64,000 bases of DNA, from assembly GCF_009755355.1 (NCBI RefSeq), contig NZ_WQLB01000022.1:12185-76184 (forward strand), written 5' to 3'. Positions 1-11,833 of this stretch are shown here, one piece after another. Position 1 is the first letter of the stretch. The number at the start of each line of letters is the position of its first letter. The position numbers were made by a program, and so were the translations under genes. The stretch is from Deinococcus arboris. GTDB taxonomy: Bacteria; Deinococcota; Deinococci; Deinococcales; Deinococcaceae. A model generated the notes under the pieces. That model was not told where the DNA came from. It was given only the letters and a program-made list of their open reading frames with translations, and ran no database searches.

Positions 1-1
1 C

Positions 2-64
2 ACTGGTCCCATGTGGGTTGAGGAAGCAAGAACAGAAGTCATAGGCAACAGCATGACAGCTTAG
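2..64 (+). CDS. possible 3' end of a truncated gene
   Basis: The frame starting at base 2 is open from the window edge to a TAG at 62-64 and reads 20 codons ending in GNSMTA. It could be the C-terminus of a gene that begins outside the window, but so short an open frame also occurs by chance. No family is recognisable. A hairpin follows at 106-132, which would suit the end of a transcription unit. Confidence 0.2.
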   Translation, partial: TGPMWVEEARTEVIGNSMTA

Positions 65-105
65 GTTTAAAAAATCAACTGATTTATTTTCTAAAAGATA
101 CTTTT

Positions 106-132
106 GAGGCTTTGAGTTGCTCTCAAAGCCTC
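106..132 (+). terminator. hairpin, possible terminator
   Basis: A perfect 11-bp stem (GAGGCTTTGAG / CTCAAAGCCTC) with a 5-nt loop is followed on the plus strand by TTCGGCTT. The T-tract is poor, so it is either a weak terminator for whatever ends near base 64 or another structured element. The surrounding 1-140 is clearly AT-richer than the rest of the window. Confidence 0.45.
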
Positions 133-204
133 TTCGGCTTCTAGCTTCACCCCACTTTTCGCCTCTCCCTCTAAAGAAGGATGCTCGGCAGCCCGGTGAG
201 GTAT

Positions 205-220
205 TGACTCAGGTGAGTCA
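205..220. promoter_or_regulatory. inverted repeat, candidate operator
   Basis: TGACTCA-GG-TGAGTCA is a perfect 7-bp inverted repeat 33 bp before the ATG at 253. It overlaps a TTGACT that could act as a -35 box. The position suits an operator for the membrane protein gene, but no regulator is identifiable. Confidence 0.35.
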
Positions 221-252
221 CTTACACATCGAGAGAGTCTTGGAGGTTTTTC

Positions 253-1719
253 ATGGTTCAGTCCACCTTTGCTGCCGTTCTGGATGCTCTACATGACCTT
301 GCCCGTCTGGCCCTGCCTGCTGGACTGCTGCTGGGCACGCTTCTGATTGCCCTGCTGCTGCTGAGCCTGCTGGACCGGTCCCGCGCCCGCGCCGCGCTGA
401 GTTGGCTGGCGGTTCAGGCGCCGCAAATCGCCGCGTGGAGCCTGGTGGCCCTGGCCCTGGGCGCGGGGCTGCTGGCCGTGACGGTCACGCGCCGCGCCGT
501 GGACACCCGCCTCAGCGCCCAGCAGAGCGCACGCTACGCCAACGCCGCCGACCCGGACGGCGGGCAAACCGCCCAGCGGGCCCCCAGCGCCGCGCTGCTG
601 GAAACCCGCACCTACACCCGCAGTCTGGCCCTGCCACGCGACGTGGTGACCCGCATAGGTGTGAATGACGGCTGGACCCAATTGCTGCCGTATCTGGGAG
701 GTGCCGCTGGCAGCGTGCAGGATCTGCAGGAAGGTTTTACGCGCCAGGGCGAGACCCTGACCTACAGCCGGGCCGTCACGCTGCTGACCGAACGGCCCGT
801 AGACCTGGACCGGGCATCCATCCGGGCCAACCTGGCTTTCACCGACCCGGCTGGTGGGCGTGCCAGCTTTTACAACGCCACCTTTGACGCGACCTATGCC
901 TTCACCAATCCACTGGACGAGGCCGCCACCATGCGCTTTTTCTTTCCCCTGCCGCAGGGGAGCGGCACCCTGAGCGGCTTTCAGTTCGTGGTGAACGGCA
1001 CACCGCTGCGGCCAGGCACCGCGCTGGAGGGCGCGGCTTGGGAAGGAGAGGTTCCGGCGCGGGGCACAGTCAAGGTGCAGGTGCGTTACGCCCACCAGGG
1101 CGCGCGGGCCTGGAGCTATGTCCTGAGCCGCCGCGAGGCCTTGCGCGACCTCGACCTGACCCTCACCACCAACCGGCCAGCCAAATTTCAGCGGTACGCG
1201 CTGTTCCCGACATCCCAGACCCGTACAGCGCTGGGCAGCCAGCACACCCTCCGCTGGCGACTGACCGACGTAATTACCGCACAGGACGTGGCGGTTGTGT
1301 TTACTGGCGGCAACCTGCGGGAGACGCTGCATAAGGTGCATCTGGGACAGACAGCGGCCCTGGGTCTGGCCGCGCTACTGTGCGTGTTGTGGGCACTGAC
1401 CCGGCGCCTCCCGCTCCGGCCCCTGACCCTGACAATGAGTCTGCTGGGGCTGGCACTGGGCTTTGTGCTGGGCGGCGTGCTGACGGCCTATCTGCCCCCG
1501 CTGCTGGCCGAGGGGGCAGGCAGCCTGACTGGCCTGGGGCTGGCCTGGCTGCTCCTTTCACCTGCGCATCGACGGCACCTGCGAGTTCCCCTCGTCCTGT
1601 GCGCCGCGCTGCCACTAGCCTTTCTGAGTGGCGGGCACGCAGGCTTGTTGGTTACAGCGCTGGCTACGCTGGCCTTGCTGACGCTGCAGTGGCCAGCAAG
1701 GAAGGTCAGAGCAGCATAA
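253..1719 (+). CDS. predicted integral membrane protein, CreD-like topology
   Basis: 488 aa, function not recognised. Two hydrophobic segments lie near the N-terminus (about residues 18-40 and 56-79), then roughly 285 mostly polar residues, then about five closely packed hydrophobic segments from residue 366 to the end. The middle part has beta-rich text (FYNATFDATYAFTNP, MRFFFPLPQGSG) and is probably extracytoplasmic. This layout resembles CreD inner-membrane proteins, but I cannot confirm homology. A GGAGG lies 8 nt before the ATG and supports this start. The gene runs convergent with pilC and shares a hairpin with it. Confidence 0.75.
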   Translation: MVQSTFAAVLDALHDLARLALPAGLLLGTLLIALLLLSLLDRSRARAALSWLAVQAPQIAAWSLVALALGAGLLAVTVTRRAVDTRLSAQQSARYANAADPDGGQTAQRAPSAALLETRTYTRSLALPRDVVTRIGVNDGWTQLLPYLGGAAGSVQDLQEGFTRQGETLTYSRAVTLLTERPVDLDRASIRANLAFTDPAGGRASFYNATFDATYAFTNPLDEAATMRFFFPLPQGSGTLSGFQFVVNGTPLRPGTALEGAAWEGEVPARGTVKVQVRYAHQGARAWSYVLSRREALRDLDLTLTTNRPAKFQRYALFPTSQTRTALGSQHTLRWRLTDVITAQDVAVVFTGGNLRETLHKVHLGQTAALGLAALLCVLWALTRRLPLRPLTLTMSLLGLALGFVLGGVLTAYLPPLLAEGAGSLTGLGLAWLLLSPAHRRHLRVPLVLCAALPLAFLSGGHAGLLVTALATLALLTLQWPARKVRAA

Positions 1720-1724
1720 AAGAA

Positions 1725-1755
1725 GGGCCGGTCTGGACACTACCCAGGCCGGCCC
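1725..1755. terminator. shared terminator hairpin between convergent genes
   Basis: A stem of about 12 bp (GGGCCGGTCTGG / CCAGGCCGGCCC, one G-U pair) lies between the stop at 1719 and the pilC stop at 1769. The plus strand then reads into a T-run at about 1764-1770, and the minus strand into TTCTTTTA, so it may act in both directions. Confidence 0.65.
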
Positions 1756-1768
1756 CTGCTTGCATTTT

Positions 1769-2989
1769 TTATTGACTCAGCTGCCCGATGATGCTGAACA
1801 TCGGCAGGAACATCCCGGCCACGATAACGCCTACGATGCCCCCTAGAAACACAATCATGATTGGTTCAATGGCGGCGGTCATACCGTCGACGGCCTCATC
1901 CACTTCTCGGTCATAGAAGTCACCCACCTTATTCAGCATGTCGTCCAGCGAACCGGTTTCTTCACCAATACTAATCATGCTGACCACCATTGGAGGGAAG
2001 ACTTTGCTGGTGGCCAAACTGGAACTCATCTGTTCGCCGACCATCACCACATTTTTAGCGTTTTCAATGCTGTCTTCCACGATAGCGTTGTTGGCAGTGC
2101 CCTTCGTGATTTCGAGACTCTCAATTATATTCACACCGCTACTAATCAGCAATCCAAAGGTCCGAGCGAATGAGCTGATAGCACTCTTTTGAAGCAAATT
2201 ACCTAAAATAGGCATCCTGAGTTTAAGATCATCAATAACAACGCGCCCCTTAGGAGTCTTATAATATGCGCGGTATGCAAAGACAACGGCAGCCACGATA
2301 ACAAAAATGAGCAAGCCCGAGTTCCTCAGGAAGTCCGAAACTGCCATCAACACCCGCGTAATCAGAGGGAGTGGCGCATTCAGCTGTGCCAGAATTCCCG
2401 CAAACTGCGGGACAATAGTTGTCAAAAGAAAATAAGTAATAAGAACAGCGAAAGTGAGTACGACAACCGGGTAAGTCAAAGCACTTTTAATTTTACCGCG
2501 TAGAGCCAGCTCCTTTTCCTGAAAAGCCGAAATCCGCTCTAACACCGTATCCAACGTGCCGCTCGTCTCGCCAGCACGTACAAGGTTCACGAATAGACGG
2601 TTAAAAATCCTGGGATATTTGACCAATGTTTCGCTTAAGGGCGTCCCAGATTCAACATCCGTACGCATCTCTTTGACAACGCCCTGAAAGCCCTTATGTT
2701 CAATTTGCTTTTGTAGAATAGCCAGTGACTGCACCAACGGTACCCCAGCATTGATCAGGGTAGCCAGCTGCTTGCTGAAAATCGCCACCTGCTTGAGGTT
2801 AGGGGGACGATTGTCCAGAAAAGGGATCTTGATGTCAGCATTCAAACCACCTTTAGGCGGCTTGATTTCGACAATCATCAGGTTCTTGGCACGCAGGGCG
2901 TCGCGCACCTGGGTGGCCGTCTCGGCTTCCATCTGGGATTTCAGCACCTTGCCGGAGCGGTCACGCACGCGGTATTCAAAGACGGGCAT
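1769..2989 (-). CDS. pilC: type IV pilus / type II secretion inner-membrane platform protein PilC
   Basis: 406 aa, the usual length for the PilC/GspF family, which forms the inner-membrane platform on which PilB/PilT ATPases drive pilus assembly and DNA uptake. Two T2SSF repeats are visible at about residues 70-193 and 272-395, each with the family's G.P...L and GE..G-L signature (RAGETSGTLDTVLERI, IGEETGSLDDMLNKVG), plus three hydrophobic segments. No pilB or pilT lies nearby. A TATACT hexamer sits 8 nt before the ATG, so the mRNA is probably leaderless. The central part (about 2090-2520) is noticeably AT-richer than both ends of the gene. Confidence 0.95.
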   Translation of the reverse strand: MPVFEYRVRDRSGKVLKSQMEAETATQVRDALRAKNLMIVEIKPPKGGLNADIKIPFLDNRPPNLKQVAIFSKQLATLINAGVPLVQSLAILQKQIEHKGFQGVVKEMRTDVESGTPLSETLVKYPRIFNRLFVNLVRAGETSGTLDTVLERISAFQEKELALRGKIKSALTYPVVVLTFAVLITYFLLTTIVPQFAGILAQLNAPLPLITRVLMAVSDFLRNSGLLIFVIVAAVVFAYRAYYKTPKGRVVIDDLKLRMPILGNLLQKSAISSFARTFGLLISSGVNIIESLEITKGTANNAIVEDSIENAKNVVMVGEQMSSSLATSKVFPPMVVSMISIGEETGSLDDMLNKVGDFYDREVDEAVDGMTAAIEPIMIVFLGGIVGVIVAGMFLPMFSIIGQLSQ

Positions 2990-3055
2990 ACTGAAACAGT
3001 ATAGGCAGCGCGTCTTGCGCCCGCCTTACAGTACGTCACACTCTGAACCCTTCCC

Positions 3056-3670
3056 ATGACCGAGCCCTTGCCTCTTCCCCACGCCCTGCTCCGGCAGGCC
3101 GCCCGCACCCTTGCAGCGGGCGGTGTGGTGGCCTATCCCAGCGAAACGGTGTGGGGGCTGGCGGCTCATCCTCAGCAGGAGGCGGGCATCCAGCGGCTGT
3201 ATGCCCTAAAGGGGCGAGACGCGGCCAAACCCGTCCAGGTGTCGTGCGCCAGCGCAGCAGATGGAGCGGCACTGGTGCACCGCAGCGCCGAGTGGCATGC
3301 CCTGACCGACTGCTGGCCTGGGCCGCTGACGCTGGTGGCACCGGCCTCGGCGGACTGCCCACCCCTGCTGGCTCCGGAAGGCCGGGTGGGGATTCGGGTG
3401 CCTGACCATCCAGTCGCACTGGCCCTGCTGCGACTGTGTGGAGGCGCGCTGGCGACCACCAGTTGCAACCTCAGCGGAGAACCGGCGGCCCTGACCGAAG
3501 CGCAGGCCCAGGCGACCGGCCTGGGCGACCTAACGCTGCCCGACGGCGGCGCGCCTTGCCTGGGCCTGCCGAGCACCGTGTTCCTGCTGCCTGAACGGCG
3601 TGTGCTGCGTGAAGGGGCGCTGCCAGAAGCGGCCCTCTGGGCGCGTCTAGCTGAAGCAGAATCAAGATGA
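3056..3670 (+). CDS. tsaC: L-threonylcarbamoyladenylate synthase (TsaC/Sua5/YrdC family)
   Basis: 204 aa. It condenses threonine, bicarbonate and ATP to threonylcarbamoyl-AMP, the first step of the t6A modification at A37 of ANN-decoding tRNAs. The YrdC fold is evident from the start (AARTLAAGGVVAYPSETVWGL), the KxR-type site ALKGRDAAKPVQV, and the later LATTSCNLSGEPA and PSTVFLL. The length is that of the short TsaC form without a Sua5 C-terminal domain. The TGA overlaps the ATG of scpB (ATGA), so the two are translationally coupled. The partner tsaB lies at 32778. Confidence 0.93.
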   Translation: MTEPLPLPHALLRQAARTLAAGGVVAYPSETVWGLAAHPQQEAGIQRLYALKGRDAAKPVQVSCASAADGAALVHRSAEWHALTDCWPGPLTLVAPASADCPPLLAPEGRVGIRVPDHPVALALLRLCGGALATTSCNLSGEPAALTEAQAQATGLGDLTLPDGGAPCLGLPSTVFLLPERRVLREGALPEAALWARLAEAESR

Positions 3671-4206
3671 CAAACGTTTCACCACCGTTTCGCAGCCTCA
3701 TTGGCGCCGCTCTTCTGGCGGCTGGGCGGCCGGTTAGTGCAGCAGAACTGGCTGGTGTGTTGGGGCTGACAGAAGACAGGACCCGGCGCGAAATAGAGGC
3801 TTTTGCCCTGCAGGTTGAAGAGGCGGGCCTGGGCTTTCTGGTTGAGGCCGTTGCGGGGGGTTACCGGCTGGTGGTGCCGCCGGTCCTGACCCCACACCTG
3901 GCGCCGCTGCTGGCGCCTCCACCTCTTCCGACCCTGAGCAGCGCGGCGCTGGAGGTCCTGGCCGTCATTGCCTACCGTCAGCCCGTGACCCGCGCCGAGA
4001 TAGAGGCCATGCGCGGAGGCAGTGCCAGCACGGTCATGACCTTGCAGGAGCGGGAACTGGTCAAGGTGGTGGGCCGCGCTGACAGTGTGGGCCAACCGCT
4101 GCTGTACGGCACCACCGAGCGTTTCCTGCTGGACTTCGGCTTGACCTCACTGGACGCGCTGCCTCCACTGGACGACACCGGGTTTGCCCACCTCTTGCGT
4201 GGGTAG
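3667..4206 (+). CDS. scpB: segregation and condensation protein ScpB
   Basis: 179 aa. It is the winged-helix kleisin-associated subunit of the SMC-ScpA-ScpB condensin that organises and segregates chromosomes. Two winged-helix units are recognisable; the second holds the family hallmark ALEVLAVIAYRQPVTRAEIE followed by MRGG and the wing ...LLYGTTERFLLDFGL. It starts four bases inside the end of tsaC. scpA and smc are not in the window, so the partner genes are elsewhere. Confidence 0.94.
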   Translation: MTNVSPPFRSLIGAALLAAGRPVSAAELAGVLGLTEDRTRREIEAFALQVEEAGLGFLVEAVAGGYRLVVPPVLTPHLAPLLAPPPLPTLSSAALEVLAVIAYRQPVTRAEIEAMRGGSASTVMTLQERELVKVVGRADSVGQPLLYGTTERFLLDFGLTSLDALPPLDDTGFAHLLRG

Positions 4207-4325
4207 ACCCCTGGAGTCTTGACCGGCCCCTTATGCTCTCTCAGCAAAACGAGAGCGCGCCTATCAGAGATGACGATGAAGCGCGGTGGTTGCCAGAGTG
4301 AAGGCCTGTTCCCCAGCCTCAGCCT

Positions 4326-4350
4326 GCGAGGAAGTGCCATGCTTCCTCGC
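4326..4350. terminator. hairpin after trpS
   Basis: A perfect 9-bp stem GCGAGGAAG / CTTCCTCGC with a 7-nt loop begins 5 nt after the trpS stop on the minus strand. No T-run follows on either side, so it is a weak candidate terminator or mRNA 3'-end stabiliser. Confidence 0.4.
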
Positions 4351-4354
4351 GCCG

Positions 4355-5950
<1,596 letters not shown>

Positions 5951-6979
5951 TTACTCCTCCCAGTTCAGAATTACTTTGCCGCTCTGGCCGCTCAGCATGG
6001 CGTCAAAGCCCTCCTGGTATTGCCCAATGCCGTAGTGGTGGGTAATCACCGGCGATAGGTCCAGGCCCGACTGGATCAGGGCGGCCATCTTGTACCAGGT
6101 TTCAAACATCTCGCGGCCGTAGATGCCCTTGATGGTCAGCATCTTAAAGATCACCGCGTTCCAGTCAATGTCCACCCGGCCCGAGGGAATCCCCAGCAGC
6201 GCAATCTTGCCGCCGTTGTTCATCACCTGCACCATCTGCGCAAAGGCGGGCCCAGAGCCGCTCATTTCCAGGCCCACGTCAAAGCCTTCCGTCATGCCCA
6301 GGTCGGTCATCACGGCTTTCAGGTCTTCCTGCCCCACGTTGACCGCGCGGGTGACGCCCATGCGCCGCGCCAGGTCCAGGCGGTACTCGTTCAGGTCGGT
6401 GATGACCACGTTGCGCGCGCCCACGTGTTTGGCCACGGCCGCCGCCATCACGCCGATGGGGCCGGCGCCGGTAATTAGTACGTCTTCGCCCACAAGGTCA
6501 AAGCTCAGGGCGGTATGCACCGCGTTGCCAAATGGGTCGAAGATGGCGGCGATGTCGTCCGGGATATCGTCGGGCAGCTTGAAAGCGTTAAAGGCCGGCA
6601 GCACCAGATATTCAGCGAAGGAGCCGGGGCGGTTCACGCCCACCCCCAGCGTATTGCGGCACAGGTGGCGGCGCCCGGCGCGGCAGTTGCGGCAGTGCCC
6701 GCAGGTGACGTGGCCCTCGCCGCTGACGCGGTCGCCTATCTGAAAGCCGCGCACCTCGCTGCCGATACCGGCCACCACACCCACGTATTCGTGGCCCACG
6801 ATCATGGGCACCGGAATGGTCTTCTGCGCCCACTCGTCCCACTTGTAGATATGCACGTCGGTGCCGCAGATGCTGCCTTTCTTGACGCGAATGAGCAGGT
6901 CGTTTGGCCCCGGCGCAGGCACAGGGGCCTGGGTCATCCAGATGCCTTCTTCGGCGTGGGCTTTGCTCAGGGCGCGCAT
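5951..6979 (-). CDS. tdh: L-threonine 3-dehydrogenase, zinc-dependent
   Basis: 342 aa when begun at [14 protein letters not shown], which matches the N-terminus and length of E. coli Tdh. It oxidises L-threonine to 2-amino-3-ketobutyrate with NAD. Catalytic-zinc residues are visible (Cys38 in ICGTDVH, GHEYVG), as is the structural-zinc cluster [15 protein letters not shown], the Rossmann [10 protein letters not shown] and the Tdh-specific [13 protein letters not shown] longer reading back to 7234 is an artefact of GC-rich DNA. A GTG at 7024 preceded by GGGAGGGG is an alternative start 15 codons upstream. The partner kbl is not present nearby. Confidence 0.94.
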   Translation of the reverse strand: MRALSKAHAEEGIWMTQAPVPAPGPNDLLIRVKKGSICGTDVHIYKWDEWAQKTIPVPMIVGHEYVGVVAGIGSEVRGFQIGDRVSGEGHVTCGHCRNCRAGRRHLCRNTLGVGVNRPGSFAEYLVLPAFNAFKLPDDIPDDIAAIFDPFGNAVHTALSFDLVGEDVLITGAGPIGVMAAAVAKHVGARNVVITDLNEYRLDLARRMGVTRAVNVGQEDLKAVMTDLGMTEGFDVGLEMSGSGPAFAQMVQVMNNGGKIALLGIPSGRVDIDWNAVIFKMLTIKGIYGREMFETWYKMAALIQSGLDLSPVITHHYGIGQYQEGFDAMLSGQSGKVILNWEE

Positions 6980-7178
6980 GGTCTGTGCCGGCGGGTTCTG
7001 GGGCAGGTGGGCGTCAGGGGTCACGGGCGCCGTTCTACCCCTCCCGGCGGCGGCGCGCAACAACCGGGACCACGAAAGGCCCCGCGCGCTGGACACCCTG
7101 ACAGCCTGACCGAGTCCAAAGCCTGCGTGAAGGCGAAACCAGCGCCAGCCTGAGCCCACGTGCCTTACGCTGCGACCT

Positions 7179-7316
7179 ATGATCAAGTACCGCCGCCAGA
7201 ACGCCCTGGAACCTGAAAAGGACGCCGAACTCAACGTGAATCTGGTGCCGCTGCTGTTTTTCGCGGTGGGCTTCTTGGGGGTGCGCGCCCTGATTCGTAC
7301 GGTGCAGGGCCGCTAG
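7179..7316 (+). CDS. small single-pass membrane protein (45 aa)
   Basis: ATG ATC AAG TAC to TAG, 45 codons. A charged N-terminal half ([17 protein letters not shown]) is followed by one hydrophobic segment (about residues 22-39) and a basic tail ending VQGR. A TACGCT hexamer lies 7 nt before the ATG, the same promoter-to-start geometry as many recognised genes here, which is the main reason to believe it. Function unknown. Confidence 0.6.
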   Translation: MIKYRRQNALEPEKDAELNVNLVPLLFFAVGFLGVRALIRTVQGR

Positions 7317-7338
7317 GCCCAGGCGCTACTCTGGGGAC

Positions 7339-7782
7339 ATGACCCAACCCACAGGCCAGCAAGCCAGCGCCCAGCAGTTTAAAAGTACCCGCAGCGGGCG
7401 TCTGGTGGTTCCCGGCTGGATGAATCTGGTTCCCGGCAAACCCGACGCCGTTGAGGTGCAGCTGGACGTGGTCCCCGAGGACCTGGGGCGCGACCAGGCC
7501 AGCCTGCTCATCGAATACTGGGCCACTCCCGACGACCTGACGCTGCAAAGCGTGCTGCCTATCCGGGCCTTCAGCGCTTCCCAGGAAGGCTGGTGCGCCC
7601 TGGTGCCCGCCGCCGGGCGCGTGCTGGTGCGGGCCATTGACCCCCAGCCCACGCCGCCGGTCCTGGCCAGCCACTGGATTAATGTGGACCCGGCCACGGT
7701 GCCCGGCACCACCGTCCATGTGCGCGTGGCTTTCCCGGCTGCCCCCAGCCCCGTGCAGAACCTGCTCCACCCCCGCTCGTGA
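7339..7782 (+). CDS. hypothetical protein
   Basis: 147 aa, no signal peptide or membrane segment, family not recognised. Predicted mostly beta: VEVQLDVVPEDLG, LLIEYWATP, GWCALVPAAGRVLVRAID. TACTCT lies 6 nt before the ATG, again a leaderless arrangement. The stop overlaps the GTG start of the next gene (GTGA), so the two are probably co-translated and act together. Confidence 0.75.
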   Translation: MTQPTGQQASAQQFKSTRSGRLVVPGWMNLVPGKPDAVEVQLDVVPEDLGRDQASLLIEYWATPDDLTLQSVLPIRAFSASQEGWCALVPAAGRVLVRAIDPQPTPPVLASHWINVDPATVPGTTVHVRVAFPAAPSPVQNLLHPRS

Positions 7783-8222
7783 CGGCGGAATCCTCCGCGC
7801 ACACCCCACTGACCCGAGAGGAAATTGCGGGCGTGGAATTCGACTGGTTTGCCGCTGACCGCACCGGCCAGGTGGCGCAGTTTCTGGCAGCTGGTGACGA
7901 CACGGTGCCCGCAGCCGCCCTGCGTTCCGAGGAACTACTCGAAGCGGTCCATGTCTGGATTGACACCCGACCAGCGGCTGAAGCACCCAACGCCCCGGCA
8001 GGCGGCTTTGACGACCACTTGACGGGCCCTCAGGAGCGCGGCGCGTTCGTGTACGACTGGGTTCAGGGGCAGCCTGGGGTGTACCGCCTGGTGGCCGCCC
8101 CCCGCCACCCTCTCGCGGTGACCGACCTGCCCGACCACCTGCGCGAGTACTTGGCGCCGCTGACGCTGGCCGTGACCTTCGGCGCCCCGAAGGTGCAGAT
8201 CGGGCCGCAGGGCGAAGCCTGA
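7779..8222 (+). CDS. hypothetical protein, coupled to preceding gene
   Basis: 147 aa from a GTG that overlaps the stop of the upstream gene. Soluble, acidic, with VEFDWFAADRTGQVAQFLAAG near the N-terminus and aromatic strands GAFVYDWVQGQPGVYRLVAAP. That layout recalls small immunity-like or uncharacterised cytosolic proteins, but no family can be named with confidence. No toxin gene lies next to it, so an immunity role is not supported by context. Confidence 0.75.
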   Translation: MTAESSAHTPLTREEIAGVEFDWFAADRTGQVAQFLAAGDDTVPAAALRSEELLEAVHVWIDTRPAAEAPNAPAGGFDDHLTGPQERGAFVYDWVQGQPGVYRLVAAPRHPLAVTDLPDHLREYLAPLTLAVTFGAPKVQIGPQGEA

Positions 8223-8313
8223 GAGGACGCGGCGCAGGTTCCCTGAGCGCTGGAGCAGCGCCCCGTCCCACTCCACGCCGCCCGGAAATCGTCAGACGCA
8301 CTACAGTGGCCCG

Positions 8314-9927
<1,614 letters not shown>

Positions 9928-9955
9928 TGTCTCTTCAGAGGCTCAAGTAAGTCAA

Positions 9956-11809
9956 GTGCGCGTAGCAACGCGCGATATGCTGCCTCTTATGAAGGAGCGT
10001 TTTCCTCAGGTCAAGCCTTCTCGGCCCCAGACGACCCGCGTAGCACCTGAGGTTGAGTCCACCTTCTCTAGTCCTAGTCCAGAGAGCCAGCAAGAACGGC
10101 AGTTCAGGCGCTGGGTGAGCCGCCCCAGCCAGTTGCAAAGGCAAGTTGCCCAGCCAGTCCTGCGAGCAGCCACACTGATACGACAGGAAGAAGAGAGGCT
10201 GAGCACCAGCCAGCAAGCTGTGCAGCGGCAACTCAAAGAGACTCAGGTGAGCGAGATGGCGTCATCTGCGCGTCCTCTTCAGGCGCAGCGGGCCGCCACG
10301 ACGCAACCTACTACACCTGCCGAGTGGGTCACGGTTATGCGTACCCGCGCTGAAGACATTGAAGGCCGCGCGCTGGATGCTCGTGGACGCTCACAATTTA
10401 CGGCGTTACAGAGACAGGTCGCACAGACATTGGCTCAGGGTTTCCGAATGGACCAGGGACCAGCCCACAGCCGTTACGAAAGCTATGGCGAGCATCTGGC
10501 CACTTTGCAGCGTCATCCCATGAGTGCTCCCGTCTCACGAGTGGTGATGGGCCTGGTGCCTGCCAGTGAACGATTGGCCTTGCAGCGCGCTGTCGACACG
10601 GCGGCGCAGCGGCAGCACGAGCAGGCAGCGCAGCAGACCCAACAGACGCAAGTAGCTGCGTTTCAGCGGCAACTGGCTGAGCTAAACGCCGAAGCAACAC
10701 AACCTGTTCTTCAGCGTATTCAGGCCCGGCGAGGCAGTGGCCATCCTCTGCCTGAAGCCATTCAGCGCCATCTGGAACAGGGCTTAAACCAGGATCTCAG
10801 CCGGGTCCGCATTCACGATGATGCGGAGGCGAACCTCCTGGCCAAAGGCGTGAACGCAACAGCCTTTACGACGGGTAACGATATCTTTTTTCAGTCTGGT
10901 CGGTTTAGCCCCAACACCCAATCAGGTTTGGAACTTCTGGCCCATGAAGTGACGCACACCGTACAGCAGGCTCAAGGACGGGTTGGACCGGGTATCGACC
11001 CTGATGCTGGCCTGGAGACAGAAGCGAGCATCATGGGCGCCAGGCTTGCAGCCGCGCCCCTCACGCAACGCCTCAAGACCAAGGCTACAGCGTCTGCCCC
11101 ATTTTCAGCTGCCTTACAGCGGCAAGCAGCAGTGAACGGCACATCATGGCGGGAAAGCGGCAAATTAAAAGGCAATCCGCCTGTTCGGGATGAAACGAGT
11201 CCACCAAATTCAAACATTGTCGAGGATGAACAGCGCTACCGCACCCTGCGTGCCGGCGCACAGAAGCTCCTTCAGGGCCAGCGACAACGCGCTCAGGCAC
11301 TCCTGACGCCCGACAAAAAGGGTGTACGGGATTACCGCTTCTGGTTCGCTCACGTTTACAGTTACGTCACAGCCAACGAAATTGAATTTTGCGAACAGCG
11401 CACCTTTGACTATCCCTCCTATGTTCTGCAGTGCGTTCTGTACTTCGACAAACTTTACGCTGACAATCTCAGCGCCATCAAAGGTCAGGTTGAGCCCCAC
11501 TGGAAAGCCGCATTTGCGACATCCGCGCGGATGCAAAACGGGGACTATTTGCCCACACAAGTTGGGGCCGCTGTGTGGTCGCTGGTGGCTTCTATGCTGG
11601 CCCATATTCGTTTTGACCTGCCCCGCGCTGAAGCGTGGGTGGCTCAGGGCTACCAGAAGGCTTATGGTGCCAAGCCCGCAGATTTTCGGAGTGACTTCTT
11701 TCGTATGAGTGGCGTTTTTGACAACGCTTCACGCAGCATGTTCAAAGATATTGAGCGGCTGTTGCCCGACAAACTCAATGCAGGCCCAACCGCTGTTCGC
11801 AAGATGTGA
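9956..11809 (+). CDS. DUF4157 (eCIS-core-type) putative metallopeptidase protein, N-terminal part of a split frame
   Basis: 617 aa. Residues 1-265 are Gln/Ala-rich with repeated LQRQ / VQRQ / FQRQ text, probably helical. Residues about 266-345 are a DUF4157 domain (HPLPEAIQRHLEQGL..., FTTGNDIFFQSG) with the zincin-like H330-E-V-T-H334. The C-terminal third is an unknown domain. DUF4157 proteins are common in secreted polymorphic proteins and extracellular contractile injection loci, but no tail or sheath genes are present. After its TGA the same frame stays open straight into the next gene. GC content is lower than in flanking genes, suggesting acquisition. The start could also be ATG at 9977. 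Confidence 0.8.
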   Translation: MRVATRDMLPLMKERFPQVKPSRPQTTRVAPEVESTFSSPSPESQQERQFRRWVSRPSQLQRQVAQPVLRAATLIRQEEERLSTSQQAVQRQLKETQVSEMASSARPLQAQRAATTQPTTPAEWVTVMRTRAEDIEGRALDARGRSQFTALQRQVAQTLAQGFRMDQGPAHSRYESYGEHLATLQRHPMSAPVSRVVMGLVPASERLALQRAVDTAAQRQHEQAAQQTQQTQVAAFQRQLAELNAEATQPVLQRIQARRGSGHPLPEAIQRHLEQGLNQDLSRVRIHDDAEANLLAKGVNATAFTTGNDIFFQSGRFSPNTQSGLELLAHEVTHTVQQAQGRVGPGIDPDAGLETEASIMGARLAAAPLTQRLKTKATASAPFSAALQRQAAVNGTSWRESGKLKGNPPVRDETSPPNSNIVEDEQRYRTLRAGAQKLLQGQRQRAQALLTPDKKGVRDYRFWFAHVYSYVTANEIEFCEQRTFDYPSYVLQCVLYFDKLYADNLSAIKGQVEPHWKAAFATSARMQNGDYLPTQVGAAVWSLVASMLAHIRFDLPRAEAWVAQGYQKAYGAKPADFRSDFFRMSGVFDNASRSMFKDIERLLPDKLNAGPTAVRKM

Positions 11810-11833
11810 GAGTGGAATCTCACCCCCGCTGCT

